From: Bacillota bacterium
GTDB lineage: Bacteria > Bacillota > Bacilli > Alicyclobacillales > Alicyclobacillaceae
Direction: 5' to 3'
Length of the DNA stretch: 6,056 nucleotides
Assembly (NCBI GenBank): GCA_021820805.1
Contig: JAKADF010000227.1
Coordinates: 1-6,056 of the forward strand
Shown here: one piece after another, positions 1 through 5,992 of the stretch
Layout of the letters: each line of letters opens with the position of its first letter
Numbering within the stretch: the stretch's first letter is position 1
Notes under the pieces: generated by a model
Told to the model about the DNA's origin: nothing
Databases searched by the model: none
What the model saw: only the letters and a program-made list of their open reading frames with translations
Program-made: the position numbers and the translations under genes

Positions 1-2
1 TT

Positions 3-146
3 CTTGCAGTGGAGTTCACTGATGAGAAGCTCTCGTACAAACGCAAGGAAGAGGCCCTTGCCAAGGAAGAACTTCTCGTCTTTTATAACTGGCAGAGCCC
101 TTATTGCAAATATGCACCATATATAAACTCCACTCATTATGTATAA
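3..146 (+). pseudogene. 3' fragment of an unrecognised protein, possibly a decayed transposase
   Basis: An open frame enters from the left edge and runs 47 codons to a TAA at 144-146. The first half is rich in Lys and Glu (residues 7 to 25 include DEKLSYKRKEEALAKEELL), as in a charged amphipathic helix. The second half, rich in Tyr and aromatic residues, looks different in character, as if the original frame had been lost near base 80. The charged stretch is loosely reminiscent of the region before the 'DGFY' segment in IS4/IS1634-type transposases, but that motif is not present, so the assignment is a guess. No start is visible. Only a longer upstream sequence could show whether this is a true gene end or an insertion-sequence scar. 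Confidence 0.25.
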
Positions 147-259
147 TTAGACTACAGGCGCGACAGTCGTGTATTCCAAACATCACGGCGGTTTTTTGGT
201 GATTATTTCGGCAATGGGTAGCAAGATGGGGTTTATAGAATGCCCTCCAAACCGAGAAC

Positions 260-288
260 TTGACGGCATGCCGGATAACGAGTAAAAT
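260..288 (+). promoter_or_regulatory. Predicted sigma-A promoter of the dab operon
   Basis: The -35 box TTGACG (260-265) and the -10 box TAAAAT (283-288) each match the vegetative consensus at five of six positions, with the optimal 17-base spacer. Transcription would start near 295, giving a leader of about 230 bases before dabB. I found no comparably good promoter between the downstream hairpin and the dabB start. The spacer contains the palindrome CGGCATGCCG (264-273), which is placed where a regulator could block polymerase. The promoter is predicted from sequence only. Confidence 0.6.
264..273. promoter_or_regulatory. 10-base palindrome in the promoter spacer, candidate operator
   Basis: CGGCATGCCG is a perfect palindrome that overlaps the last two bases of the -35 box and the start of the spacer. 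A dimeric regulator bound here would cover the promoter. No second copy was noticed in the window, and no regulator gene is present, so the role is inference from position alone. Confidence 0.25.
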
Positions 289-358
289 AGCATAAGAAAA
301 ATTGAATTGAATTTATCTAGGTAGACTTTTCAAAAAACCTATTTGGTTAGTTGATAGT

Positions 359-426
359 AAACCGACAATTTTCGGAATGTAATGGCCACGAAAAGACCAT
401 TGCTTTTTGAACTTGTCGGTTTTTTT
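359..426 (+). terminator. Terminator-like hairpin in the operon leader (possible attenuator)
   Basis: AAACCGACAA (359-368) is perfectly complementary to TTGTCGGTTT (413-422), and the right arm runs into an uninterrupted T tract ending at 426, the layout of an intrinsic terminator. The 44-base interior holds a smaller hairpin, AATGG (381-385) with CCATT (397-401). The left arm could instead fold locally as CCGA (362-365) with TCGG (372-375), which would compete with the long stem. As it lies about 65 bases after the predicted transcription start and 100 bases before dabB, it may be an attenuator, or the end of a small RNA of about 130 bases. If the promoter at 260-288 is not used, it is simply the terminator of an upstream unit. 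Confidence 0.55.
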
Positions 427-512
427 GTTGGAAAAATACTCATTGAGAAAGGACAAAACCCGCCCATTTTTGTGATTATCGATTTAAGAATAATTTTGAT
501 GTCGGTTTTAAC

Positions 513-520
513 AGGGGGTG
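513..520 (+). promoter_or_regulatory. Ribosome binding site of dabB
   Basis: AGGGGGTG lies a few bases before the ATG at 525, with about six bases between the last G of the G run and the start codon. It supports this ATG as the start of dabB. A GTG within the motif (518) opens only an out-of-frame 61-codon shadow. Confidence 0.65.
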
Positions 521-524
521 CAGG

Positions 525-2078
525 ATGTTAGTCACGCTGAAATTGTTATCATTGCCGACAATATTTTTTTTATCCCTTGCGATGTTGGCGTTAAGCGCCA
601 TGGTTATATTGCATCCACGTGTTCCCTTGAATTTTGTTCGTATTCACGTTCGTATATGCGGGCTGCCTCCGTTGATTGCACTATTGAATTTAGTCACGAA
701 TAGCACGAAAGTTATTTTTGGTCCGTGGCGCCTTGATCCCTTAGCTTGGTTGGCAACGTTGTTTGTCCTTACGATCGGTTTGGTTGTACAACGCTATTCC
801 GTCCGACAACTACTTGGTGATCGAAATTATCGGGGATATTTTGCGCTTTTGACGCTCACGACGGGTTCCGCTTCACTCGCTTGGTTAAGCAATGATCTCC
901 GCCTTCTGCTTGTGTGTTGGGGAGCTACACTGCTTGGGCTGACATTGCTCATAAGGTTGAATCGAGATTGGCGAGTAGCTAAAAGTGCGGCTGTCCGTGC
1001 TGGCCGACTGTTTGCGCTTAGTTGGATTATTTTGTTGTTAGCGATAACCTGGCTTGCGTTGATGACGGGACACTGGCAGTTTTCACTTACGCTTACCCAA
1101 GGCAGTCTGGTGCAACTGAGCTCGTGGGAGAGGACTGGCATAGCCCTGTTATTGGTGATCGCGGTGGCAATTCCAGCAGCGCAATATCCTTTCCAACGCT
1201 GGTTATTGGACTCGGTTGTCGCTCCAACACCAGTGTCAGCAGTGATGCATGCGGGTGTTGTGAACGCGGGTGGAATTATTCTGGCGCGGTTCGCTCCCAT
1301 TTTTAGTGGCGATTTAGCACCAATCGTTTTAATTGTGCTCTCTGGTATTTCAGTATTGCTTGGGACCGGAACTATTTTGGTTCAAGTGGATTACAAACGC
1401 CAATTAGTGGGATCAACAATCGCACAGATGGGGTTCATGCTGATTCAATGTTCATTAGGTGCTTATTTGGCAGCCATCATTCACGCCGTGTTGCATGGGC
1501 TATTCAAATCCGCCCTTTTCTTACAAGCTGGCTCTGCGGTACATCACAACGAACAAGCAGTTCGGGCAACAACCACACAAACATCATTTTTATGGAGAAC
1601 TGCAGGGATCATCTTAGGTCTTTTCGTGGGGATTGGGTTTTGGTTCATTGTTAAAGGCAGAGGTTACGATATGATTAGTGCTCTACTCCTAGGATGGTCT
1701 GTGTCGTTTGCTTGGTCACATCTTGTGACTTCAGGTGTAGGGCGTATTGGGCGAACTGTGGGGTTTACCCTATTAGCAGGAGCGTTAATCGTGTTCAGCA
1801 TTATTCTTGCCGCTTTCTATGTACTGTTGCACGGAACCGTTTCGCAAGGAGTCCAACCGCATACATCATCCATTATTTTGGTTTTATTCATCTTATTGAC
1901 CAGCAGTGTGACTGGTGCGTGGTTATCTCGCCATCCATCTTCTACTTTCTCTGCTGTCGTGTATCTTTGGCTCGTACATTTGGGCGAACCCTATCACGAC
2001 TCGATCGAAAGCCACCCAAAGTATCTTACAGCTATGCCGTACTCGCAAGGAGGTAAAACACGATGGATGGAACGTTAA
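525..2078 (+). CDS. dabB: DabB/MpsA, NuoL-like membrane subunit of the DIC transporter
   Basis: This is a 517-residue integral membrane protein of the proton-conducting transporter family (NuoL/NuoM/Mrp type), with roughly 13 to 15 hydrophobic helices. In DAB/MpsAB systems it forms the ion channel half of the complex and anchors DabA at the cytoplasmic face, coupling a proton or sodium gradient to CO2 hydration. Family motifs are clear: VAPTPVSAVMHAG (232-244), DYKRQLVGSTIAQMGFM (289-305) and HAVLHGLFKSALFLQAGSAVH (320-340, with H320, H324 and K328 spaced like NuoL H334, H338 and K342). By eye, the positions of two NuoL key residues are changed: the Glu of helix 5 aligns with G133, and the Lys before the PTPVSA helix aligns with P217. 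The last 30 residues are hydrophilic. The start is set by AGGGGGTG at 513-520. It is the first gene of the operon and overlaps dabA by 16 bases. An actual NADH dehydrogenase subunit is unlikely, given the neighbour. Confidence 0.92.
   Translation: MLVTLKLLSLPTIFFLSLAMLALSAMVILHPRVPLNFVRIHVRICGLPPLIALLNLVTNSTKVIFGPWRLDPLAWLATLFVLTIGLVVQRYSVRQLLGDRNYRGYFALLTLTTGSASLAWLSNDLRLLLVCWGATLLGLTLLIRLNRDWRVAKSAAVRAGRLFALSWIILLLAITWLALMTGHWQFSLTLTQGSLVQLSSWERTGIALLLVIAVAIPAAQYPFQRWLLDSVVAPTPVSAVMHAGVVNAGGIILARFAPIFSGDLAPIVLIVLSGISVLLGTGTILVQVDYKRQLVGSTIAQMGFMLIQCSLGAYLAAIIHAVLHGLFKSALFLQAGSAVHHNEQAVRATTTQTSFLWRTAGIILGLFVGIGFWFIVKGRGYDMISALLLGWSVSFAWSHLVTSGVGRIGRTVGFTLLAGALIVFSIILAAFYVLLHGTVSQGVQPHTSSIILVLFILLTSSVTGAWLSRHPSSTFSAVVYLWLVHLGEPYHDSIESHPKYLTAMPYSQGGKTRWMER
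2047..2054 (+). promoter_or_regulatory. Ribosome binding site of dabA, inside the end of dabB
   Basis: AAGGAGGT is a near-perfect anti-16S match, eight bases before the ATG at 2063, and it is embedded in the last codons of dabB. It fixes the dabA start and implies translational coupling of the two subunits. Confidence 0.85.
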
Positions 2079-4696
2079 TATTTCCAGATCGACACGGTTT
2101 ACAACAGGGTATGTCAGTACCTGATGTTCTAAACCTTGTTTCGACCAATGGCATTAATGATTGGGTGAGTTCCGCCAGCCGAGTCATTGCACCGCTCGGA
2201 CCTATTGCATCTTTTGCGGCACGTAGTCCTTGGACGGGCCTTGAAGAGCAGTCGTTTGAACAAATTGCACGTTGGCTCAAAGACCTTCGTGACGTGGATA
2301 TATATCCGAGTGCTCTATTACTGCAGGATGCGAAGAATCGAGGCGAAATTGATCCAACGTTGCTCGAAAAAGGGCTACAACATTGGCTTGATTCGCAGCC
2401 TCTAAAATTGCCACGTGATGTTGCAGAACGATTCTGTCGAGCTGCACTTCAGTTGGATGACCTGCCCGCCAATCTATTGGCAGCAACGGAGTTAGGGGGT
2501 TGGGCAAAGAAACTGAGTAGTCTCACTTTGCCAGTTATTAAGACACCCCCTGTGCAAACATTGAGTTTCCGTCCTCAGCGGCAGAGCGGCATAAAAGTGG
2601 AAGAAGACCTTAATCGCCACGTGATTAAGTGGTGCAAGTTGTTCTTAGATGGGTCCCATGCAGCTTGGTCACTACCAAATCGCCAGGAAAGTTTCTATCG
2701 GGCTTGGCACCGTCTTGTGCAATACGACCCGGCACTTAACCGGTCGCAACGTCAACTCTTGAAAAATTGTCCGAAAGAAGCGACAAGTGCTTTGAAGGAA
2801 GCATTATCAGCGCTTGAAATCCCTCCGTCTCAGATACAGAACTATCTTGAGGCGCATTTACTTGCCTTGCCGGGTTGGGCAGGAATGATGCTATGGCGCT
2901 CGCAACAAACATATCAAGAAAATTCACTGTTAACTGAGTATTTGGCAGTTCGGATTTCTATGGAATGGGCTTTGGTTCAATCTTACTTGCCCTTACCTGA
3001 ACAACCATCCGAAGAACAAGCGCTTCTTATTCGACTGATTGCAGCGTGGGTTCATTGGGGTGATTTACCGATTGAAGATTGGTCACAATTATCGGCTACG
3101 CAACAAAGGGCACACCTGACGCTCGCCTATCGTTTTGATGACTTACTCCGTAGACGCCTTTGGCTGGAAGCTTGGGAACAAACATACGAAGAACGATTGA
3201 AAAAAATGATCATATCGAAAAAGCCTATATCCCATGTGGAAAAGCCTGTGTCGGCACAATTGGCATTTTGTATTGATACACGTTCAGAGCCTTTTCGTCG
3301 AGCACTTGAAAAAGCAGGTCCTTTTGAGACGTTTGGCGTTGCTGGTTTTTTTGGATTGCCAATTGAGACGTGTGAACTCGGCAGTAAACACAGTCACGCG
3401 TCCTTACCGGTGATGCTCAAACCGAAACACAAAATAAATGAATTTGCTTCCAAGACTGATTTCGAATCATATCAGCAACGCCGACAGGCAGCAAATTCCG
3501 TAACGCATACGTTTCGAACGATGAAACAAAACATGCTGACCAGCTTATTGTTGCCAGAGGTAAGCGGTCCATGGCTCAGCCTACAAATGTTGGCTCGCAG
3601 TTTTTTCCCGCGAAGAGCCGGTCGTGCCTTTGGACAACTAAGACACGAATGGTTACAAAAACCTTCTACGGAGCTTTCGTTTGACTACGTACACACGGAG
3701 TCGGGCTTACCAGTTGGTTTTTCTGAAGAAGAGAGAGTTCATTATGTACGACAAGCGCTCAACATGATGGGTTTGACTAAAAATTTCGCCCCATTAGTAG
3801 TCATTTGTGGGCACGGAAGTCACAGCACGAACAATCCTTATGCTGCTGCATTAGACTGTGGTGCTTGTGGAGGGGCATCCGGTGGTTTCAATGCGCGGGT
3901 TTTGGCAACGTTGTGTAACCATTCAAAAGTGAGAGAAATGCTCGCTAATGAAGGGTTTTCAATTCCAAAAGACACGGTATTCGCAGCCGCAGAGCATATC
4001 ACAACCCTTAATGAATTACGTTGGCTGTACGTTCCCGAACTTTCAGAAGCTGCACAAGAAGCATTTGATCGAATCCGGGACGCGTTGCCTAAGGTAAGTG
4101 AACACGTGAACGCAGAGCAGTTATCGCAATTGCCCAATCTTGATTTTCGTTTCAAAAACCCAAAGAAAGAGGTGCAACGTTTTGCGGAAGATTGGAGTGA
4201 GGTACGTCCGGAATGGGGTCTGGCGCGTAACGCCGCGTTTATCATTGGCACCAGGCGACTGACCAAGGAGTGCAATTTGGACGGGAGAGTCTTTTTGCAC
4301 ACTTATGACTGGCAACAGGATTGTGACGGAGCCATTCTTTCCAACATTATCGCAGGTCCGGCGACAGTGGCTCAATGGATAAACCTACAGTATTATGCGT
4401 CGACCGTTGCACCTCATTATTACGGTAGTGGGAACAAAGCCACACAAACAGTGACAAGTGGTTTTGGTGTCATGCAGGGGAATGCCAGTGATTTGTTAAC
4501 CGGACTTCCCTGGCAGTCCGTGATGAAATCAGATGAAGAGTTCTATCATACTCCTCTACGCTTACTGGTGCTTATCGAAGCACCGCATGAATATGTGGAG
4601 CGATTACTGAATCACGATCCCGCATTCCGTCAAAAGGTTCAAAATGGATGGATTCGACTTGCGACCATTGATCCGAAAGGAAGCTGGGAGATTTAG
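2063..4696 (+). CDS. dabA: DabA/MpsB, DUF2309 catalytic subunit of the DIC transporter
   Basis: This 877-residue soluble protein is of the DUF2309/UPF0753 family (YbcC-like). DabA carries a beta-carbonic-anhydrase-like zinc site and is thought to convert CO2 to bicarbonate in one direction when bound to DabB. The expected site is intact: C403, D405 and R407 in FCIDTR, H584 in ICGHGSH and C599 in ALDCGACGG. The 15-residue His-to-Cys spacing equals that of H524 and C539 in the Halothiobacillus protein. Other family hallmarks are the N-terminal APLGPIASFAARSP segment (43-56, where relatives often have a Trp in place of G46), HTYDW (746-750), NIIAGPATVAQWINLQYY (761-778), HYYGSGNKATQTVTSG (785-800) and GVMQGNASDL (802-811). 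Length is normal and no frame break is seen. It follows dabB with a 16-base overlap and is 53 bases from mpsC. The family name is near certain; that the complex works here is inferred. Confidence 0.95.
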   Translation: MDGTLIFPDRHGLQQGMSVPDVLNLVSTNGINDWVSSASRVIAPLGPIASFAARSPWTGLEEQSFEQIARWLKDLRDVDIYPSALLLQDAKNRGEIDPTLLEKGLQHWLDSQPLKLPRDVAERFCRAALQLDDLPANLLAATELGGWAKKLSSLTLPVIKTPPVQTLSFRPQRQSGIKVEEDLNRHVIKWCKLFLDGSHAAWSLPNRQESFYRAWHRLVQYDPALNRSQRQLLKNCPKEATSALKEALSALEIPPSQIQNYLEAHLLALPGWAGMMLWRSQQTYQENSLLTEYLAVRISMEWALVQSYLPLPEQPSEEQALLIRLIAAWVHWGDLPIEDWSQLSATQQRAHLTLAYRFDDLLRRRLWLEAWEQTYEERLKKMIISKKPISHVEKPVSAQLAFCIDTRSEPFRRALEKAGPFETFGVAGFFGLPIETCELGSKHSHASLPVMLKPKHKINEFASKTDFESYQQRRQAANSVTHTFRTMKQNMLTSLLLPEVSGPWLSLQMLARSFFPRRAGRAFGQLRHEWLQKPSTELSFDYVHTESGLPVGFSEEERVHYVRQALNMMGLTKNFAPLVVICGHGSHSTNNPYAAALDCGACGGASGGFNARVLATLCNHSKVREMLANEGFSIPKDTVFAAAEHITTLNELRWLYVPELSEAAQEAFDRIRDALPKVSEHVNAEQLSQLPNLDFRFKNPKKEVQRFAEDWSEVRPEWGLARNAAFIIGTRRLTKECNLDGRVFLHTYDWQQDCDGAILSNIIAGPATVAQWINLQYYASTVAPHYYGSGNKATQTVTSGFGVMQGNASDLLTGLPWQSVMKSDEEFYHTPLRLLVLIEAPHEYVERLLNHDPAFRQKVQNGWIRLATIDPKGSWEI

Positions 4697-4749
4697 TCCA
4701 AATAAGAACGTCCACGTTTTATCAAAGGTTTCAACAAAGGAAGGAACTT

Positions 4750-5115
4750 ATGGATAAATCAAAAGGTACGATTGAGTCTGAAATAAGCCGAGCCTTAACG
4801 CATTGGGAGAAAGATTATCTCGGACGCGGCTCTCTTACTGTTAAATCAGACATTTTAAGGGATATGATTATTGTTACTTTGCGCGGAATATTGACCCCTG
4901 CGGAATATTCCCTTGCTCAAGATAAAGAGGGATTACTTTCAATAAAAAGAATGCGAACGAGTCTGGTGGAATCAGGTATGGAAGACCTAAAGGAGATGAT
5001 CTTTAATATAACCGGTTTCGAAGTTGTGAGTTTTCACACAGATTTAAGCACACGGACTGGAGAACGGGTCATGGTTTTTCGGCTTTCAAGTGATCCATCA
5101 AGCACTTTTTCATAA
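4750..5115 (+). CDS. mpsC: MpsC-like DUF2294 protein
   Basis: This 121-residue soluble protein has no signal peptide or membrane helix. It matches the DUF2294 family, named MpsC after the third gene of the staphylococcal mpsABC locus; Bacillus YbcI belongs to the same family. Visible hallmarks are a GRGSLTVK stretch (25-32, relatives often have GRGP), DMIIVTLRGILTPAE (38-52), paired basic residues near 66-69, a helix ending in NITGFEVVSFHTDLS (86-100) and a closing strand VMVFRLS (107-113). Its biochemical role is unknown; association with the MpsAB transporter rests on gene neighbourhood. The ATG is preceded by AAAGGAAGGA (4736-4745). It lies 53 bases after dabA with no terminator between, so it is probably co-transcribed. 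Confidence 0.85.
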   Translation: MDKSKGTIESEISRALTHWEKDYLGRGSLTVKSDILRDMIIVTLRGILTPAEYSLAQDKEGLLSIKRMRTSLVESGMEDLKEMIFNITGFEVVSFHTDLSTRTGERVMVFRLSSDPSSTFS

Positions 5116-5123
5116 AAAGCATC

Positions 5124-5148
5124 GATCGCTCCAAACTTGGAAGCGGTC
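5124..5148 (+). other. Intercistronic hairpin between mpsC and the YbcF-like gene
   Basis: GATCGCT (5124-5130) pairs with AGCGGTC (5142-5148, one G-T wobble). After a single bulged A at 5141 the stem continues as CCA (5131-5133) with TGG (5138-5140), closing a four-base AACT loop. No T tract follows, so it is not an intrinsic terminator. It could stabilise or mark a processing point in the operon transcript, setting different levels for the last gene. Confidence 0.45.
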
Positions 5149-5171
5149 AAACAGAGGTTCAGTTGGTCAAA
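5145..5171 (+). repeat. GGTCAAA direct repeat, 20-base period
   Basis: GGTCAAA occurs at 5145-5151 and again at 5165-5171, exactly 20 bases apart, or about two helical turns, just before the ribosome binding site of the last gene. Such spacing is typical of tandem half-sites for a regulator, but seven bases is short enough for chance. The first copy overlaps the intercistronic hairpin. Confidence 0.3.
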
Positions 5172-5200
5172 AACGCCACCATTAAGAGGAGCCATTCTTT

Positions 5201-5722
5201 ATGTATTTCGATGAACACAAAAAAGCTTTATTTGTGATTGGAATGGATCAAGAATTACAACCGTTATTACAACAGGCGACCAACATCAATCCAGAAAACA
5301 TGCTGACTTTACAAATTTACGGACCGGAAATTTCCAAACCCTACGGTGATCTCATGCGAGCCATCATCTTGGCAGTATATCAGGAAAACGTTGAGGAAAT
5401 TTTCGTGGTTGGTACAACAGAAGATCAACGGAATGTCACGGATATGCACCATTTATATGAACAGGAAGAGATGAAAGAAAAAATTAAAACACTCGATTTC
5501 CTTTTTAAACATTGCGCGCCAGAATTCCAAGGTGTTACTTTTAATGAATGGTTAGAAGGTAGCAAGAGCGTAGTTGAGGGTATACAAAAAAGTGTCAAAT
5601 TCCTTCGGGAACATCCGTTGATGCCATCTGACTTTAGAGTTCACGGATTATTAATGGACAAGGGGGACGGTGAGCTATCTGAAATTCAGGTTTCCTTACT
5701 AGCGTTGCGTAAAGAAGTTTAG
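5201..5722 (+). CDS. ybcF: YbcF-like beta-carbonic anhydrase homologue, zinc site lost
   Basis: This 173-residue soluble protein resembles Bacillus YbcF, which is usually labelled a putative beta-carbonic anhydrase. The Rossmann-like core is recognisable: FVIGMDQEL (11-19) sits where active enzymes have the first-Cys motif CxDSR, IFVVGTTED (67-75) where they have VVGHTDCG, and the C-terminal HPLMPSDFRVHGLLMD (138-153) matches the common ending of the family. However, the ligands are replaced: first Cys by G14, His by T72, second Cys by D75, and the dyad Arg by E18 (D16 is kept). It should therefore bind no catalytic zinc. LYGDL-type segment YGDLMRAI (48-55) and FKHCAPEF (102-109) look like subgroup features. 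The ATG is preceded by AGAGGAG (5185-5191). As last gene of the DIC operon it may be a sensor, scaffold or regulator of DabAB; that is inference. Confidence 0.8.
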   Translation: MYFDEHKKALFVIGMDQELQPLLQQATNINPENMLTLQIYGPEISKPYGDLMRAIILAVYQENVEEIFVVGTTEDQRNVTDMHHLYEQEEMKEKIKTLDFLFKHCAPEFQGVTFNEWLEGSKSVVEGIQKSVKFLREHPLMPSDFRVHGLLMDKGDGELSEIQVSLLALRKEV

Positions 5723-5824
5723 GATTTGTCAAGTGCCTAAGTTGTCAGAATCGATAGACGTAATGTTCGGAAGGTCGTAATTTAGACACTCTTTGACATC
5801 AAAAATTTCCTTAGAATGAGAAGT

Positions 5825-5838
5825 ACAGGTAGTCCTGT
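5825..5838 (+). repeat. Small perfect hairpin after the operon
   Basis: ACAGG (5825-5829) and CCTGT (5834-5838) flank a TAGT loop. A wider arm pair, AAGTAC (5821-5826) and GTACTT (5860-5865), overlaps it. There is no following T tract, so it is a poor terminator candidate. Confidence 0.3.
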
Positions 5839-5863
5839 CTAACTCTCACTCGTATCATAGTAC

Positions 5864-5955
5864 TTGAAGTTCTCTATCACTGAATTTCCAGTTGGCCTGG
5901 GCCAACTGGTCGGCGTTAGAGAATTTCCAGAGCCGGCTTCTGTTTCTAACTTCAA
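5864..5955. repeat. Nested inverted repeats, candidate three-way-junction RNA
   Basis: Outer arms TTGAAGTT (5864-5871) and AACTTCAA (5948-5955) are perfectly complementary. Inside lie TTCTCTA (5870-5876) with TAGAGAA (5917-5923), which encloses the perfect palindrome CCAGTTGGCC (5888-5897) with GGCCAACTGG (5900-5909), followed by CAGAG (5928-5932) with TTCTG (5938-5942, one wobble). The whole would fold as a closed junction with two arms of unequal length. GAATTTCCAG also repeats directly at 5882-5891 and 5921-5930. I do not recognise it as a tRNA or a known riboswitch. The strand is undetermined because the symmetry works on both. Confidence 0.45.
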
Positions 5956-5992
5956 ATTGATTGCTGGGCAGTAGGTTCATGGGGTTGAAGAA

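Larger units (their letters stand above)
147..524. other. 378-base non-coding stretch upstream of the operon
   Basis: No convincing gene is seen here. The stretch contains a promoter (260-288), a terminator-like hairpin (359-426) and the ribosome binding site of dabB (513-520). A frame open from 151 to 285 could give a 38-codon peptide from a GTG at 169 or a 23-codon peptide from the ATG at 214. Neither start has a ribosome binding site, and the end overlaps the promoter, so it is not called. No divergent regulator gene, such as the LysR-type gene found beside some dab operons, lies in this stretch. Confidence 0.6.

Noticed and set aside
182..203. ATCAC...GTGAT hairpin with a T run in the loop
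   Set aside because: The stem is only five base pairs and the T run is inside the loop rather than after it, so it is not a terminator.
169..285. Small plus-strand frame (38 codons from GTG 169, or 23 from ATG 214)
   Set aside because: No ribosome binding site precedes either start, the frame ends inside the -10 box of the predicted promoter, and the peptide resembles nothing I recognise.
827..1300. Minus-strand open frame of 157 codons inside dabB
   Set aside because: It is antisense to a clear membrane-protein gene and its product looks like an out-of-frame translation with no domain or ribosome binding site.
525..2078. Reading the first gene as a respiratory complex I subunit (NuoL/NdhF)
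   Set aside because: No other complex I genes are present, the next gene is a DUF2309 protein, and key NuoL residues appear changed. The DabB/MpsA assignment fits better.
3838..4302. Minus-strand open frame of 154 codons inside dabA
   Set aside because: It overlaps the conserved zinc-ligand region of dabA in antisense. The Ser/Arg/Ala-rich product is typical of a shadow frame.
5793..5817. TTGACA followed by TAGAAT as a promoter after the operon
   Set aside because: Both boxes look good alone, but the spacer is only 13 bases, too short for a sigma-A promoter.
5888..5909. Perfect palindrome as the intrinsic terminator of the operon
   Set aside because: No T tract follows either arm, and it lies 165 bases after the last stop. 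It is reported as part of the nested repeat structure instead.
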